Below are positions 8,836 to 17,667 of a stretch of DNA of 64,000 nucleotides, one piece after another. Position 1 is the first letter of the stretch. Each line of letters starts with the position of its first letter. Made by a program: the position numbers and the translations under genes. The stretch is from positions 186,001 through 250,000 of the forward strand of contig NZ_SACM01000005.1 in assembly GCF_004004565.1 (NCBI RefSeq). Direction: 5' to 3'. The notes below the pieces were generated by a model, which searched no databases, was not told where the DNA came from, and saw only the letters and a program-made list of their open reading frames with translations. Source of the stretch: Inhella crocodyli. Lineage in GTDB: Bacteria; Pseudomonadota; Gammaproteobacteria; Burkholderiales; Burkholderiaceae_C.

Positions 8836-9701
8836 GGTGCCAACAAGAAGCCCTCCAAGGGGGCAAAGTGGGTCGGCCGGTCGAGCATGGGCGCGTGGCC
8901 CACTGCGGGCAAGGTGACCACACGGGCCTTGGGCCCGCGGGCGGCCATGGCGGTGGCGGTGGCGGCGGTCAGCAGGTCGCTGTCGGCCCCGCGCAGCACC
9001 AGCGTGGGCAGCTTCAGGCGGTCGTAGGCGTCCCAGAGTTGGGCCTCGCCCGCGGCGGCCAGGGCCGGGGTGAGCGCTTGCAGGTTGTGGGCGATGCGGG
9101 GGTCGTAATGAAGGCGCAGGCCGCCGGTCGGGTCGGTGCGCCACATGGGCCGGTTCAGGGCCAGCCAGGCCTCGTCGCTGAACTCGCCGAAGCCCAAGGA
9201 CACGGCGCGCAGGGCCTGGGCGGCCGTCGGCTCGTCGGGGAAGTGCATGGCCTGGCCCACGTACTGGGCGATGCGCGCCAAGGCCGTCCACTCGAGCGTG
9301 GGGCCCACGTCGTTGAGCACCAGGCGGCGCACCGGGCTGCCCGGCAAGGACGCCAGGGCCATGCCGATCAGACCGCCCATCGAGGTGCCCACCCAGTCCA
9401 CCTGGGGAACGTTGAGCCGCGCCAACAGCACCACCATGTCGGCCACGTACTGCGGCAGGGCATAGCCGCTGGGGTCGCCCAGCCAGTCGCTCTGGCCGCG
9501 CCCCACGACGTCGGGGCAGACCACGCGGTAGTGCGGGCGGAAGTGGCGGGCCAACGCATCGAAGTCGCGCCCTTGCCGGGTCAGGCCGTGCGCGCAAACC
9601 AGCACGCGCGGGTTGCTGGGCTCGCCCCACTCCCAGTACGCCATCCGGTGCAGGCCCGTCGGACTGAGGGCTTGGACGTGGTGGAGGCGGGGTTCGGTCA
9701 T
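8832..9701 (-). CDS. Alpha/beta hydrolase
   Basis: 289-residue alpha/beta hydrolase fold enzyme of unknown substrate. The nucleophile elbow is 'VGTSMGGLIG', the oxyanion-loop region 'VCAHGLTRQGRDFD' sits near residue 36, and the catalytic histidine is in 'VGHAPMLDRP' close to the C-terminus; the acid is probably Asp in 'LRGADSDLL'. No signal peptide. The gene overlaps relA by four bases (ATGA) and probably forms an operon with it. Divergent from bdhA with only 42 bases between start codons; the shared gap holds a palindrome. Given the neighbour, a role with short hydroxyacid esters is possible but speculative. Confidence 0.85.
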   Translation of the reverse strand: MTEPRLHHVQALSPTGLHRMAYWEWGEPSNPRVLVCAHGLTRQGRDFDALARHFRPHYRVVCPDVVGRGQSDWLGDPSGYALPQYVADMVVLLARLNVPQVDWVGTSMGGLIGMALASLPGSPVRRLVLNDVGPTLEWTALARIAQYVGQAMHFPDEPTAAQALRAVSLGFGEFSDEAWLALNRPMWRTDPTGGLRLHYDPRIAHNLQALTPALAAAGEAQLWDAYDRLKLPTLVLRGADSDLLTAATATAMAARGPKARVVTLPAVGHAPMLDRPTHFAPLEGFLLAP

Positions 9702-9705
9702 TGGC

Positions 9706-9730
9706 TATCCTTGAGATCGATCCAAGGATA
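9706..9730. promoter_or_regulatory. 25-base palindrome between divergent hydrolase-relA and bdhA
   Basis: TATCCTTG (9706-9713) and its perfect complement CAAGGATA (9723-9730) flank a spacer containing GATCGATC. It fills most of the 42-base gap between two divergent start codons, where a shared operator would be expected. No T-run follows on either strand, which argues against a terminator. The binding protein is unknown. Confidence 0.5.
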
Positions 9731-9743
9731 CGGGAACCCCACC

Positions 9744-10514
9744 ATGCTTCAAGGCAAAACCGCCCTCGTCACCGGCTCCACCAGCGGCATCGGCCTGGGC
9801 CTGGCCCTGGCCCTGGCGCGCAGCGGTGCGCGCGTCATGTTGAACGGCTTCGGCGACGTGGCCGCCGCGCGGGCCGAGGTCGAGGCCACGGGCGCCGAGG
9901 TCGACTACCACGGGGCCGACATGAGCCGGCCGGACGAGGTCGTCGACATGGTGCGCGCTTGCGAGGCGCGCTTCGGGGGCGTAGACATCTTGGTCAACAA
10001 CGCCGGCATCCAGCACGTGGCCCCGGTGCAAGACTTTCCGCCCGAGCGCTGGGATGCGATCTTGGCCATCAACCTGAGCAGCGCCTTCCACAGCACCCGG
10101 GCCGCGCTGCCCGGCATGCTGACGCGCAACTGGGGCCGCATCGTGAACATCGCATCGGTGCACGGGCAGGTGGCGTCGGTGAACAAGAGTGCCTACGTGG
10201 CGGCCAAGCACGGCTTGATCGGCCTGACCAAGGCCGTGGCCTTGGAGACCGCCACCACGGGGGTCACCGTCAACGCGGTGTGCCCGGGTTGGGTGCTGAC
10301 GCCCTTGGTGCAAAAGCAGGTGGAGGCCCGCGCCGTCAGCGACGCGGTGGACCTGCCCGAAGCCACGCGCCGCTTGCTGGCCGAAAAGCAGCCATCCTTG
10401 GCCTTCACGACGCCCGAACAGCTGGGGGCGCTGACGGTGTTTTTGTGCAGCGAGGCGGCCTCGAACGTGCGCGGCCAAGCCTGGGGCATGGACGGCGGTT
10501 GGACGGCCCAGTGA
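9744..10514 (+). CDS. bdhA: 3-hydroxybutyrate dehydrogenase
   Basis: 256-residue short-chain dehydrogenase. Nucleotide-binding motif 'TGSTSGIG' at residues 10-17, NNAG at 85-88, and the catalytic Ser138, Tyr151 and Lys155 are all present. The strings 'SVHGQVASVNKSAYVAAKHG' and 'CPGWVLTPLVQKQ' are typical of D-3-hydroxybutyrate dehydrogenase, which oxidises 3-hydroxybutyrate to acetoacetate in PHB breakdown. Cytoplasmic. The ATG at 9744 was chosen because the protein starts directly at the glycine motif as in the family. Context: divergent from a hydrolase, and phaR is 6 kb away. Confidence 0.92.
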   Translation: MLQGKTALVTGSTSGIGLGLALALARSGARVMLNGFGDVAAARAEVEATGAEVDYHGADMSRPDEVVDMVRACEARFGGVDILVNNAGIQHVAPVQDFPPERWDAILAINLSSAFHSTRAALPGMLTRNWGRIVNIASVHGQVASVNKSAYVAAKHGLIGLTKAVALETATTGVTVNAVCPGWVLTPLVQKQVEARAVSDAVDLPEATRRLLAEKQPSLAFTTPEQLGALTVFLCSEAASNVRGQAWGMDGGWTAQ

Positions 10515-10659
10515 GGGGCTCGACCCAGCAGAACTGTTTCAAGACGTAAAAGTCGGGGCCAAAGACCCGGGGAGCAGCGGTCGAATTTGTAACAAGGACG
10601 GGCGGCGCGCGCCCACAATCGCGCCACCCCCCGCTTTTTCGCCCCGCTGGAGACCGTCC

Positions 10660-11421
10660 ATGAGCAATTCCATGTCGATGCCCCTGAACCCGACCCGCGC
10701 CCTGCGCGTGGCCGTGGTGGACGACGACGCCCGGATCCGCGACCTGTTGCGCCGCTACCTGAGCCAAGAGGGTTTCGAGGTGCTGCTGGCCGAAGACAGC
10801 CTGGGCCTGCAGCGCCTGATGTCGCGCGACCTGCCCGACCTGATCGTGCTCGACTTGATGATGCCGGGCGAAGACGGCTTGTCGATCTGCCGCCGGCTGC
10901 GCGCCAAGGGCGACATGACGCCGGTGGTCATGCTGACGGCCAAGGGCGAGGACGTGGACCGCATCGTCGGCCTGGAGATCGGGGCCGACGATTACCTGAC
11001 CAAACCGTTCAACCCCCGCGAACTGCTGGCGCGCATCAACGCGGTGCTGCGCCGCCGCCCGCCGCCCGAGATGCCGGGTGCCCCCAGCCGCGACGGCGAG
11101 AAGATCCACTTCGGGCCCTACGAGTTCGACCTGGGGCAGCGCCGCCTGTTCCGCGAAGGCCAAGAGATGCCCTTGACCACCGGCGAGTTCGCCATGCTCA
11201 AGGCCCTGGTTCGCCACCCCCGCCAACCGCTGAGCCGCGACAAACTGGCGCAGCTGACGCGCGGCCGCGAGTTCGAGCCCTTCGACCGCAGCCTGGACGT
11301 GCAAATCTCGCGCCTGCGCAAGATGCTGGAGTCCGACCCAAGCAAGCCCCGCTACATCCAAACCGTGTGGGGCTTGGGCTACGTGTTCGTGCCCGACGAG
11401 GCCACGGCCACGGTGAGCTGA
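10660..11421 (+). CDS. ompR: OmpR-family response regulator
   Basis: 253-residue two-component response regulator. Receiver domain with the acidic pocket at Asp21-Asp23, phospho-acceptor Asp65 in 'IVLDLMMPG', and conserved Lys115 in 'YLTKPFNPREL'. A short linker leads to a C-terminal winged-helix DNA-binding domain ('TTGEFAMLKALVRHP', 'DVQISRLRKMLE', 'IQTVWGLGYVF'). Overall it is close to OmpR. The partner kinase starts 10 bases downstream. The target genes are unknown, though OmpR-type regulators often control porins. The 145 bases upstream (10515-10659) contain no gene and should hold its promoter. Confidence 0.92.
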   Translation: MSNSMSMPLNPTRALRVAVVDDDARIRDLLRRYLSQEGFEVLLAEDSLGLQRLMSRDLPDLIVLDLMMPGEDGLSICRRLRAKGDMTPVVMLTAKGEDVDRIVGLEIGADDYLTKPFNPRELLARINAVLRRRPPPEMPGAPSRDGEKIHFGPYEFDLGQRRLFREGQEMPLTTGEFAMLKALVRHPRQPLSRDKLAQLTRGREFEPFDRSLDVQISRLRKMLESDPSKPRYIQTVWGLGYVFVPDEATATVS

Positions 11422-11431
11422 CCCTTCCAGG

Positions 11432-12757
11432 ATGGCGCGCCAGATCTTCCAACTCACGCTGTTCTGGCGCACCTTCGCCTGGTTGGCCCTGTTGCTGGGG
11501 GCCACAGGCCTGGCTTGGCAAGTCACCTTCCGGGCCCTGGAGGCCGAACCGCGGGCCGTGCAGGCCGCGCAGCAGCTGGGCGACTTGGTGCTACTCGCGC
11601 GCACCTCCTTGCAAGACGTGGAGCCCATCCAGCGCCTGCTGGTCATCAAGTCCATCGAGCGCACGGCCACCTTGCAGGTCGTGCTCGCCGAGCGGAACGA
11701 CCAGCACACCGACTACGCGCAGGACAAGTTCACCCAAACCCTGGTGGAAGCGCTGCAAAAGCGCCTGGGCCCCGACACGGTCGTGGCGCGCTCGCTCAAC
11801 GACAACCAGGGCCTGTGGATCCGCTTCATGACGGGCCGGGACGCCTACTGGCTGCGGGCCCAGTCCGACCCGGCCGACGGCCTGCCCACGGCGCGACCGT
11901 GGTGGTGGGCGATCTTGCTGGTGGGCACGGTGCTGGGCTCGGCCGCCATCGCGGGCTTGATCAACCGCCCCTTGCGCGAGTTGTCGGTGGCCGCCCAAAA
12001 CATCCGCGACGGCGAGTACGACTCCCGGCTGGACGAGCACACCCTGACCAGCGAAATCCGCGAGGTCAACCGCGGCTTCAATCGCATGGCCCGCGTGCTG
12101 GCCAAGCTGGAGCAAGACCGCAGCGTGATGCTGGCCGGCATCAGCCACGACCTGCGCACCCCCTTGGCGCGCCTGCGCTTGGAGGCGGAGATGAGCGTGC
12201 ACGACGAAGCGGCGCGCGCGGCCATGGCCGACGACATCGACCAGCTCGACGCCATCATCAGCAAGTTCATGGACTACGCGCGCCCCCACGACCTGGTGCT
12301 GCAGGCCATGCCCTTGGGCGAGTTGGTGGAGCGTGCCGCCCAGGCCTACCGCAACGTGCCCGACCAGATCGGCATCCAGGTGCTGATCCCGGAATCGCTG
12401 CAAGTGCTGGTCGACCCCACCGAGTTCAGCCGCGTCTTTGCCAACCTGTTCGAGAACGCCCGCCGCTACGGCCGCAAGCCCGGCGAGCCGGCGCGCGTCA
12501 TCGTCAAGGCCCGCCCGCGCGGGCCCGAGGTGGAGATCGGCGTGCGCGACCACGGCCCGGGCGTGCCAGCCGCGGTGCTGGGCGAGTTGACCAAGCCTTT
12601 CTTCCGCGGCGACGCGGCGCGCACCGCCGTGACCGGCAGCGGCTTGGGTCTGGCCATCGTGGACAAGGCCTTGCAGCGCATGGGCGGCTCGCTGGACATC
12701 GCCAACGCGCCCGAAGGGCCCGGTCTGCTGACCAAGATGCGCCTGCGGCGCGCCTGA
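11432..12757 (+). CDS. envZ: EnvZ-type sensor histidine kinase
   Basis: 441-residue membrane histidine kinase. Two membrane segments (about residues 9-30 and 158-177) enclose a periplasmic sensor of about 125 residues; a HAMP domain follows (about 178-230). The dimerisation/phospho-acceptor box 'GISHDLRTPLARLRL' places the phosphorylated histidine at His239. The ATPase domain shows the N box ('NLFENARRYG'), G1 ('VRDHGPGVP') and G2 ('GSGLGLAIV'). It is expected to autophosphorylate and pass phosphate to the OmpR protein encoded upstream. The periplasmic domain is larger than many EnvZ sensors, and its signal is unknown. Confidence 0.92.
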   Translation: MARQIFQLTLFWRTFAWLALLLGATGLAWQVTFRALEAEPRAVQAAQQLGDLVLLARTSLQDVEPIQRLLVIKSIERTATLQVVLAERNDQHTDYAQDKFTQTLVEALQKRLGPDTVVARSLNDNQGLWIRFMTGRDAYWLRAQSDPADGLPTARPWWWAILLVGTVLGSAAIAGLINRPLRELSVAAQNIRDGEYDSRLDEHTLTSEIREVNRGFNRMARVLAKLEQDRSVMLAGISHDLRTPLARLRLEAEMSVHDEAARAAMADDIDQLDAIISKFMDYARPHDLVLQAMPLGELVERAAQAYRNVPDQIGIQVLIPESLQVLVDPTEFSRVFANLFENARRYGRKPGEPARVIVKARPRGPEVEIGVRDHGPGVPAAVLGELTKPFFRGDAARTAVTGSGLGLAIVDKALQRMGGSLDIANAPEGPGLLTKMRLRRA

Positions 12758-12801
12758 GCCGGCCCCCGCCCCCGCTCACCCCACCCTTCAGCGCCCGGTC
12801 G

Positions 12802-13290
12802 TTACGGCGCAGTGAGCAGGCACACGGCGCGGGCTTCCATGGCCTGCAACTCGCCCACGGGGCCGAGTTTTTCCGCCGTTTTCGCCTTCACGTTGACGTC
12901 GCCCACCGGCAGGCCCAGCACCTGGGCCAAGCGCGCGCGCATGGCCTCGATGTGCGGCGCCAACTTGGGCGCCTGGGCCACCACCGTGCTGTCGACGTTG
13001 ACGATGGACCAGCCCTGCGCGCGCACCCGGGCCGCGGCCTCGGCCAGCAGCACCATGGAGTCGGCGCCCTTGAACTCGGCGGCGGTGTCGGGGAAGTGGC
13101 GGCCGATGTCGCCCAAGCCGGCCGCGCCCAGCAGCGCGTCGGTGATGGCATGGGCCAGGGCATCGGCGTCCGAGTGCCCCAGCAGGCCGTGGCTGTGCGG
13201 GATGGTCACGCCGCCCAGAACGAGGGGGCGCCCCTCGACCAGGCGGTGCACGTCCCAGCCCTCGCCAATCCGCAAGCGGGGCAGCGTCAT
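12802..13290 (-). CDS. ispF: 2-C-methyl-D-erythritol 2,4-cyclodiphosphate synthase
   Basis: 162-residue MEP-pathway enzyme that cyclises CDP-methylerythritol 2-phosphate with loss of CMP. Zinc ligands Asp13 and His15 in 'GWDVHRL' and His47 in '[10 protein letters not shown]' match the family; '[10 protein letters not shown]' and the C-terminal '[10 protein letters not shown]' are diagnostic. The start at 13290 overlaps the ispD stop (ATGA). It is the last gene of the leftward rng-ispD-ispF run and converges on envZ. No clear hairpin terminator is seen in the 44-base gap. Confidence 0.97.
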   Translation of the reverse strand: MTLPRLRIGEGWDVHRLVEGRPLVLGGVTIPHSHGLLGHSDADALAHAITDALLGAAGLGDIGRHFPDTAAEFKGADSMVLLAEAAARVRAQGWSIVNVDSTVVAQAPKLAPHIEAMRARLAQVLGLPVGDVNVKAKTAEKLGPVGELQAMEARAVCLLTAP

Positions 13291-13973
13291 GCGCGGCTCC
13301 GCAGCAGGCGCTCGGCCAGGTCAAAGTCTTCGGGTCGGGTCACTTTGAAGTTCTCCATGGAACAGGGCACCAGCAAGGGGGCGTGGCCGAGGGCCTCGAT
13401 GGCGCTGGCCTCGTCGGTCACGGCGTCGCCGACCTGGGCCAAGGCGGACTGCAGCAGCCCCCAGCGGAACATCTGCGGCGTTTGTGCCAGCCAGAAGCGG
13501 CTGCGGTCGACAGTGGCGCGGCTACGCCCGGCGTCGGCCTGCTTGAGGGTGTCGGCCAGGGGCTGGGCCAGCAAGCCTCCCACCGCATCGTCGCGGCAAG
13601 CGGCGATCAGGGCCTGCACCCAACCGGGGCGAACCAGGCAGCGCGCGGCGTCGTGCACCAGCACCCAATCGTGCTCGCGCGCACCGGCCTGCCGCAGGCC
13701 CTCCAGCCCCGCAGCGACGCTGGCAGCCCGGGTGGCGCCGCCCGTGCGCAACACGAGCCCAGTGAACCCGGGCAACGCGGCCGCGAAATGCGCATCGTCG
13801 GGCGCCAGCACCACCGCCACGGCGTGCAAGCCGGGCACTTCGGCCAGGGCCGCCAAGGTGTGCGCCATCAGCGGGCGGCCGGCCACCGTCACGTACTGCT
13901 TGGGCAAGGGCTGGCCGGCGCGGCTGCCAACGCCAGCGGCGGGCACCAGGGCGTAACAGCGGGCGTCGCTCAC
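13287..13973 (-). CDS. ispD: 2-C-methyl-D-erythritol 4-phosphate cytidylyltransferase
   Basis: 228-residue MEP-pathway enzyme that transfers CMP from CTP to methylerythritol phosphate. N-terminal nucleotide-binding motif '[17 protein letters not shown]' with the key Arg18 and Lys25; '[11 protein letters not shown]' and '[13 protein letters not shown]' complete the family pattern. The GTG at 13973 was chosen because it starts just before the first strand and overlaps the rng stop (GTGA); a longer frame upstream would only copy antisense of rng. ispD-ispF adjacency is standard in proteobacteria. Confidence 0.95.
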   Translation of the reverse strand: MSDARCYALVPAAGVGSRAGQPLPKQYVTVAGRPLMAHTLAALAEVPGLHAVAVVLAPDDAHFAAALPGFTGLVLRTGGATRAASVAAGLEGLRQAGAREHDWVLVHDAARCLVRPGWVQALIAACRDDAVGGLLAQPLADTLKQADAGRSRATVDRSRFWLAQTPQMFRWGLLQSALAQVGDAVTDEASAIEALGHAPLLVPCSMENFKVTRPEDFDLAERLLRSRA

Positions 13974-15439
13974 AGCAGCACGATGTCGTAGTGCTCGGTC
14001 TGGTTCCCCGGCTCGGCGGTCAGGGAAATGGGGCGACCGATGAAATCGCTCAGGCCCGCGAGGTGGGCCGACTCTTCGTCGAGCAGCATCTCCACCACGT
14101 CGGCGGCGGCCACCACCCGGAACTCGCGCGCCGAAAACTGCCGCGCTTCTCGCAAGATCTCCCGCAGGATGTCGTAGCAGACGGTGCGGGCCGTCTTGAC
14201 CTGCCCGCGCCCCTGGCAGGTTGGGCAAGGCTCGCACAGCATGCGCGACAGGCTCTCGCGCGTGCGCTTGCGCGTCAGCTCCAGCAGACCCAGGGACGTG
14301 AAGCCGCCCACGGTGGTGCGGGTGCGGTCGCGGGCCAGGTGCTTCTTCAGTTCGCTCAGCACGGCTTGGCGGTGCTCGTCGCGCGCCATGTCGATGAAGT
14401 CGACGATGACGATGCCGCCCAGGTTGCGAAGGCGCAGTTGCCGGGCGATGGTGCCTGCGGCTTCGAGGTTGGTTTTGAACACCGTGTCGTCGAAGTTCTT
14501 GGCCCCGACGAAGCCCCCGGTGTTGACGTCGATGGTGGTCAGCGCCTCGGTTTGGTCGAACACCAAGTAGCCGCCACTCTTCAGGTCGACGCGACGCGCC
14601 AGCGCCTTGTTCACCTCGGCGTCGATGTTGTGCAGGTCGAAGATGGGCCGCTCGCCGGTGTAGTGCTCCAGCTTGCCGACGCTGCCCGGCGTGTACTGCT
14701 CGCCGAACGCCCGCAAGGCCTCGAACTGCAGGCGGCTGTCGATGCGGATGGTGGCGGTTCGCTCGCTGGCGAGGTCGCGCAGCACGCGCTGCACCAGGTT
14801 CAAGTCTTCGTGCAGCAGGCTGGGCGGCGGCAGGGTCATGGCGCGCTGCCGGATGCTCGTCCAGGTCTTGCGCAGGTAGGCAATGTCGGCCGCCAGCTCT
14901 TCGTCCGTGGCCTCTTCGGCGTTGGTGCGCAGGATGAAGCCGCCCCCGCCGCCCGACTCTCGCGTGCCCACCAAGGCCTGCATGCGCGCGCGCAAGGCCT
15001 CCCGGGCTTCGGGCGACCCGATGCGCTGGCTGATGCCGATGTGCTCGTCTTGCGGCAGGTGCACCAGCAAGCGGCCGGCGATGGACACCTGGCTGGACAG
15101 GCGCGCGCCCTTGGTGCCGATCGGGTCCTTGATGACCTGCACGGTCAGGGCTTGCCCCTCGAAGAGCAGCTTCTCGATCGGCGTCACCGGCGCGTCGCGG
15201 CCCGTGCCCTGGTGGGCCTGCTGCAGGTCGGCCACGTGCAAAAAGGCCGCGCGCTCCAGGCCGATGTCGATGAACGCCGACTGCATGCCGGGCAGCACGC
15301 GGGCCACGCGGCCCAGGTACACGTTGCCAACCAGGCCGCGCTCCAGCGTGCGTTCCAGGTGCAGTTCTTGCACGGCGCCGTGCTCCACGACGGCCACGCG
15401 GGTCTCCTGCGGAGACCAGTTGATCAGGATGTCTTCCAT
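13970..15439 (-). CDS. rng: Ribonuclease G
   Basis: 489-residue endoribonuclease of the RNase E/G family, involved in 16S rRNA 5' maturation and mRNA decay. An N-terminal S1 domain is visible ('GNVYLGRVARVLPGMQSAF', about residues 37-55), then the catalytic core with the metal-binding aspartates in 'TTIDVNTGGFVG' and 'VIVDFIDMARDEH', then the Zn-link 'CEPCPTCQGRG'. The length and the absence of a long disordered C-terminal tail mark it as RNase G rather than RNase E. Leftward, 47 bases downstream of maf; coupled to ispD through GTGA. maf next to rng is a common betaproteobacterial order. Confidence 0.95.
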   Translation of the reverse strand: MEDILINWSPQETRVAVVEHGAVQELHLERTLERGLVGNVYLGRVARVLPGMQSAFIDIGLERAAFLHVADLQQAHQGTGRDAPVTPIEKLLFEGQALTVQVIKDPIGTKGARLSSQVSIAGRLLVHLPQDEHIGISQRIGSPEAREALRARMQALVGTRESGGGGGFILRTNAEEATDEELAADIAYLRKTWTSIRQRAMTLPPPSLLHEDLNLVQRVLRDLASERTATIRIDSRLQFEALRAFGEQYTPGSVGKLEHYTGERPIFDLHNIDAEVNKALARRVDLKSGGYLVFDQTEALTTIDVNTGGFVGAKNFDDTVFKTNLEAAGTIARQLRLRNLGGIVIVDFIDMARDEHRQAVLSELKKHLARDRTRTTVGGFTSLGLLELTRKRTRESLSRMLCEPCPTCQGRGQVKTARTVCYDILREILREARQFSAREFRVVAAADVVEMLLDEESAHLAGLSDFIGRPISLTAEPGNQTEHYDIVLL

Positions 15440-15486
15440 GGGGTCACCAAGGGTTCACGGCAGGCCGGCCGGGGGCGGACCTGGCG

Positions 15487-16083
15487 TCAAGCCTCGGCGG
15501 CTTGGCGCAAGAGTTGCGCGGTTTCGAACAGGGGCAGCCCCATGATGCCCGAATAGCTGCCCTCGATGCGCGACACCCAGGCGGCAAAGCGCCCTTGGAT
15601 GCCGTAGGCCCCGGCCTTGCCGAAGGGTTCGCCGCTGGCGACATAGGCCGCCAAGTCGGCATGCGGCACCTCGGCCACCCACACCGTGGAGCTGGACACC
15701 GAGGCCCACACCCGGCCGCGGACGTCGGCCAGGGCCACCGCCGTGTGCACCTCGTGGGCCTGCCCACTCAGGGCCTGCAGCATGGCCAGGGCCTCGGTCG
15801 CGTCGCCCGGCTTGCCCAGGATGCGCGGCCCCAGGGCCACGGTGGTGTCGGCGCAAAGCACGGGGCCGGGCGGCAAGGCACGGCGCTGCAGGCGCGCCAA
15901 GGAGGCCTCGAGCTTCGCGCGGGTCACGCGCTGCACATAGGCCAGCGGCGCCTCGCCCTCGCTCACCGCCTCGAGCGCTTCGGCGTCCTCGTCCGGCCCC
16001 GGCAGGAGCAGCTCGTGCACCACCCCCAGTTGGTCCAAGAGCTGGCGGCGACGGGGGCTCTGAGAAGCCAGGTACAGGCTCAT
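15487..16083 (-). CDS. maf: Maf-family nucleoside triphosphate pyrophosphatase
   Basis: 198-residue Maf protein, a house-cleaning enzyme that hydrolyses non-canonical or dTTP/UTP-type nucleotides to monophosphates. N-terminal 'LASQSPRRRQLLDQLG' is the phosphate-binding signature; 'VLCADTTVAL' carries the catalytic acid, and 'KAGAYGIQGRFAAWV' with 'GSYSGIMGLPL' matches the dTTPase/UTPase (YhdE) branch. The ATG at 16083 overlaps the ppx stop by four bases, so it is coupled to the exopolyphosphatase gene. Cytoplasmic. Confidence 0.93.
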   Translation of the reverse strand: MSLYLASQSPRRRQLLDQLGVVHELLLPGPDEDAEALEAVSEGEAPLAYVQRVTRAKLEASLARLQRRALPPGPVLCADTTVALGPRILGKPGDATEALAMLQALSGQAHEVHTAVALADVRGRVWASVSSSTVWVAEVPHADLAAYVASGEPFGKAGAYGIQGRFAAWVSRIEGSYSGIMGLPLFETAQLLRQAAEA

Positions 16084-17606
16084 GCCGCGAGCTCCAAGGT
16101 GGCCCAGGTGCTGCGCGCCCAGTGCTGCGCCTCTTCCTGCAGCAGGTACAGGGCCTGTGGGTGCGAGGGCGCCCAGCCCTTGGGCAGTCGCAGGCTGACC
16201 CGCGTGCCGTTGCGCTGCAGCTTCATGGCGTCGAGTTGGATGGGCTCGCGGGCGTGGGCCTTGATCACGGCCAAGCGCAGGGCCATGATCTGCCAGCGCA
16301 GGGCCTCGTCCGCGGGGTCGAGGTTGAGCTTGCGCAGGCCGCCGCGCTGGCCCAGCGCGATCAGGGCCATGCGTCGCAGCTGGCTTTGCGAAAAGCCGGC
16401 CGCATCCAAGTGGCCGATGAGGTAGTGGCTGTGCCGGTGGTGGTCGTGGTGCGACACGAGCAAGCCCAGCTCGTGCCAGGCCGCCGCCCAGCCCAACTCC
16501 AGGTGCTGCTCCGCCGGCGCCTGCGGCATCAGCTGGCGGAACAAACGCTCGGCCAGCGCCCGCACTTGCTGGGCCTGCGCCCGGTCCACCTCGAAGCGGC
16601 GCTGCATCTCGTCCACCGTGTGCTCGCGCAGGTCGGCGCTCGGGGCCTGCTGGTGCAGTTTGAGGCGCTCGGCCAGCTCGAACACCAGGCCTTGGCGCAG
16701 CGCGCCCTTGGCCGGCAGCACGGTGTCGATGCCGAAGTGACTGACCAAGGTGTACAGGATGCACAGGCCGCCCGCCACGACGGGCTTGCGGTCGGCCTTC
16801 AGGCCTGGCAGGTCCAGGGCGTCGACCGAACCGGCCCGCAGGCAGGCCTCGATGCACCAGCGAAGAGATTCGGCATTGATCACCCCACCCGCAACGCGCG
16901 AGGCCGCCACGATCTGCGCCACCGCCCCCACCGTGCCCGAACTGCCCAAAACCTGCCGCCAGGCCGGTCGGGCTTGGCCTTTGGCGAAGGTGCCCAGGGC
17001 TTCTTCCAATTCCGCTGCGGCCGTGACCTGGGCGGCGCGAAAGCCCTCGGGCGTGAAGCGCCCGTCGCCGAAATAGCGAACCGACAGGCCCACGCTGCCC
17101 ACCTGGAACGACTCCGCTTTCAAGGGCGTGGCGCCGCGCCCGAGGATGAGCTCGGTGGACCGGCCGCCGATGTCAATGACCAGGCGGGGGGCCGGATCGG
17201 GCTGCAGACGCGACACGCCCGCGTAGATGATGCGGGCCTCTTCGCGGCCCGAAATCACCTCGATCGGGAAGCCGAGCACGGCCTGGGCCCGGCGCAGGAA
17301 CTCGTCGCGGTTCTGGGCCTCGCGCAGGGTCTGCGTGGCCACGGCGCGCAGGCGCTCCGGCGCGAAGCCGCTCAATTCGGCGCCGAAACGGGCCAAGCAG
17401 TCCAGGCCGCGCTGCATGGCCTCTTCGGTGAGCATGCCCTGCGCGTCCAAACCGGCGCCCAGGCGCACCGGCTCTTTCCGGTAGGCCAGGGTCTTGTAGT
17501 CCCCCCCGCGCAAGCGGGCGATTTCCAGTCGGAAGCTGTTGGAGCCGAGGTCGATGGCAGCGAGCGCGTCGGTGCCCCACACGCGGTCGGGAGAAGGCTT
17601 GGGCAT
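16080..17606 (-). CDS. ppx: Exopolyphosphatase (Ppx/GppA family)
   Basis: 508-residue enzyme of the ASKHA fold that removes terminal phosphate from polyphosphate (or hydrolyses pppGpp). N-terminal phosphate motif 'IDLGSNSFRLEI' and second motif 'VIDIGGRSTELILG' are present, as is 'QVLGSSGTVGAVAQI'. The C-terminal third is the all-helical HD-like domain ('AAWHELGLLVSHHDHHRHSH'), as in long Ppx proteins. The start at 17606 was chosen by family comparison ('DALAAIDLGSNS' about 15 residues in). Coupled to maf. Functionally it opposes ppk1 at 29.6-31.6 kb. Ppx versus GppA cannot be separated with certainty. Confidence 0.9.
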   Translation of the reverse strand: MPKPSPDRVWGTDALAAIDLGSNSFRLEIARLRGGDYKTLAYRKEPVRLGAGLDAQGMLTEEAMQRGLDCLARFGAELSGFAPERLRAVATQTLREAQNRDEFLRRAQAVLGFPIEVISGREEARIIYAGVSRLQPDPAPRLVIDIGGRSTELILGRGATPLKAESFQVGSVGLSVRYFGDGRFTPEGFRAAQVTAAAELEEALGTFAKGQARPAWRQVLGSSGTVGAVAQIVAASRVAGGVINAESLRWCIEACLRAGSVDALDLPGLKADRKPVVAGGLCILYTLVSHFGIDTVLPAKGALRQGLVFELAERLKLHQQAPSADLREHTVDEMQRRFEVDRAQAQQVRALAERLFRQLMPQAPAEQHLELGWAAAWHELGLLVSHHDHHRHSHYLIGHLDAAGFSQSQLRRMALIALGQRGGLRKLNLDPADEALRWQIMALRLAVIKAHAREPIQLDAMKLQRNGTRVSLRLPKGWAPSHPQALYLLQEEAQHWARSTWATLELAA

Positions 17607-17667
17607 AGGGCGGCATTCTGACCGGCGAGAATGTCGCCCCTTTGACCTCCTGGCTCCACCCCCGCGC

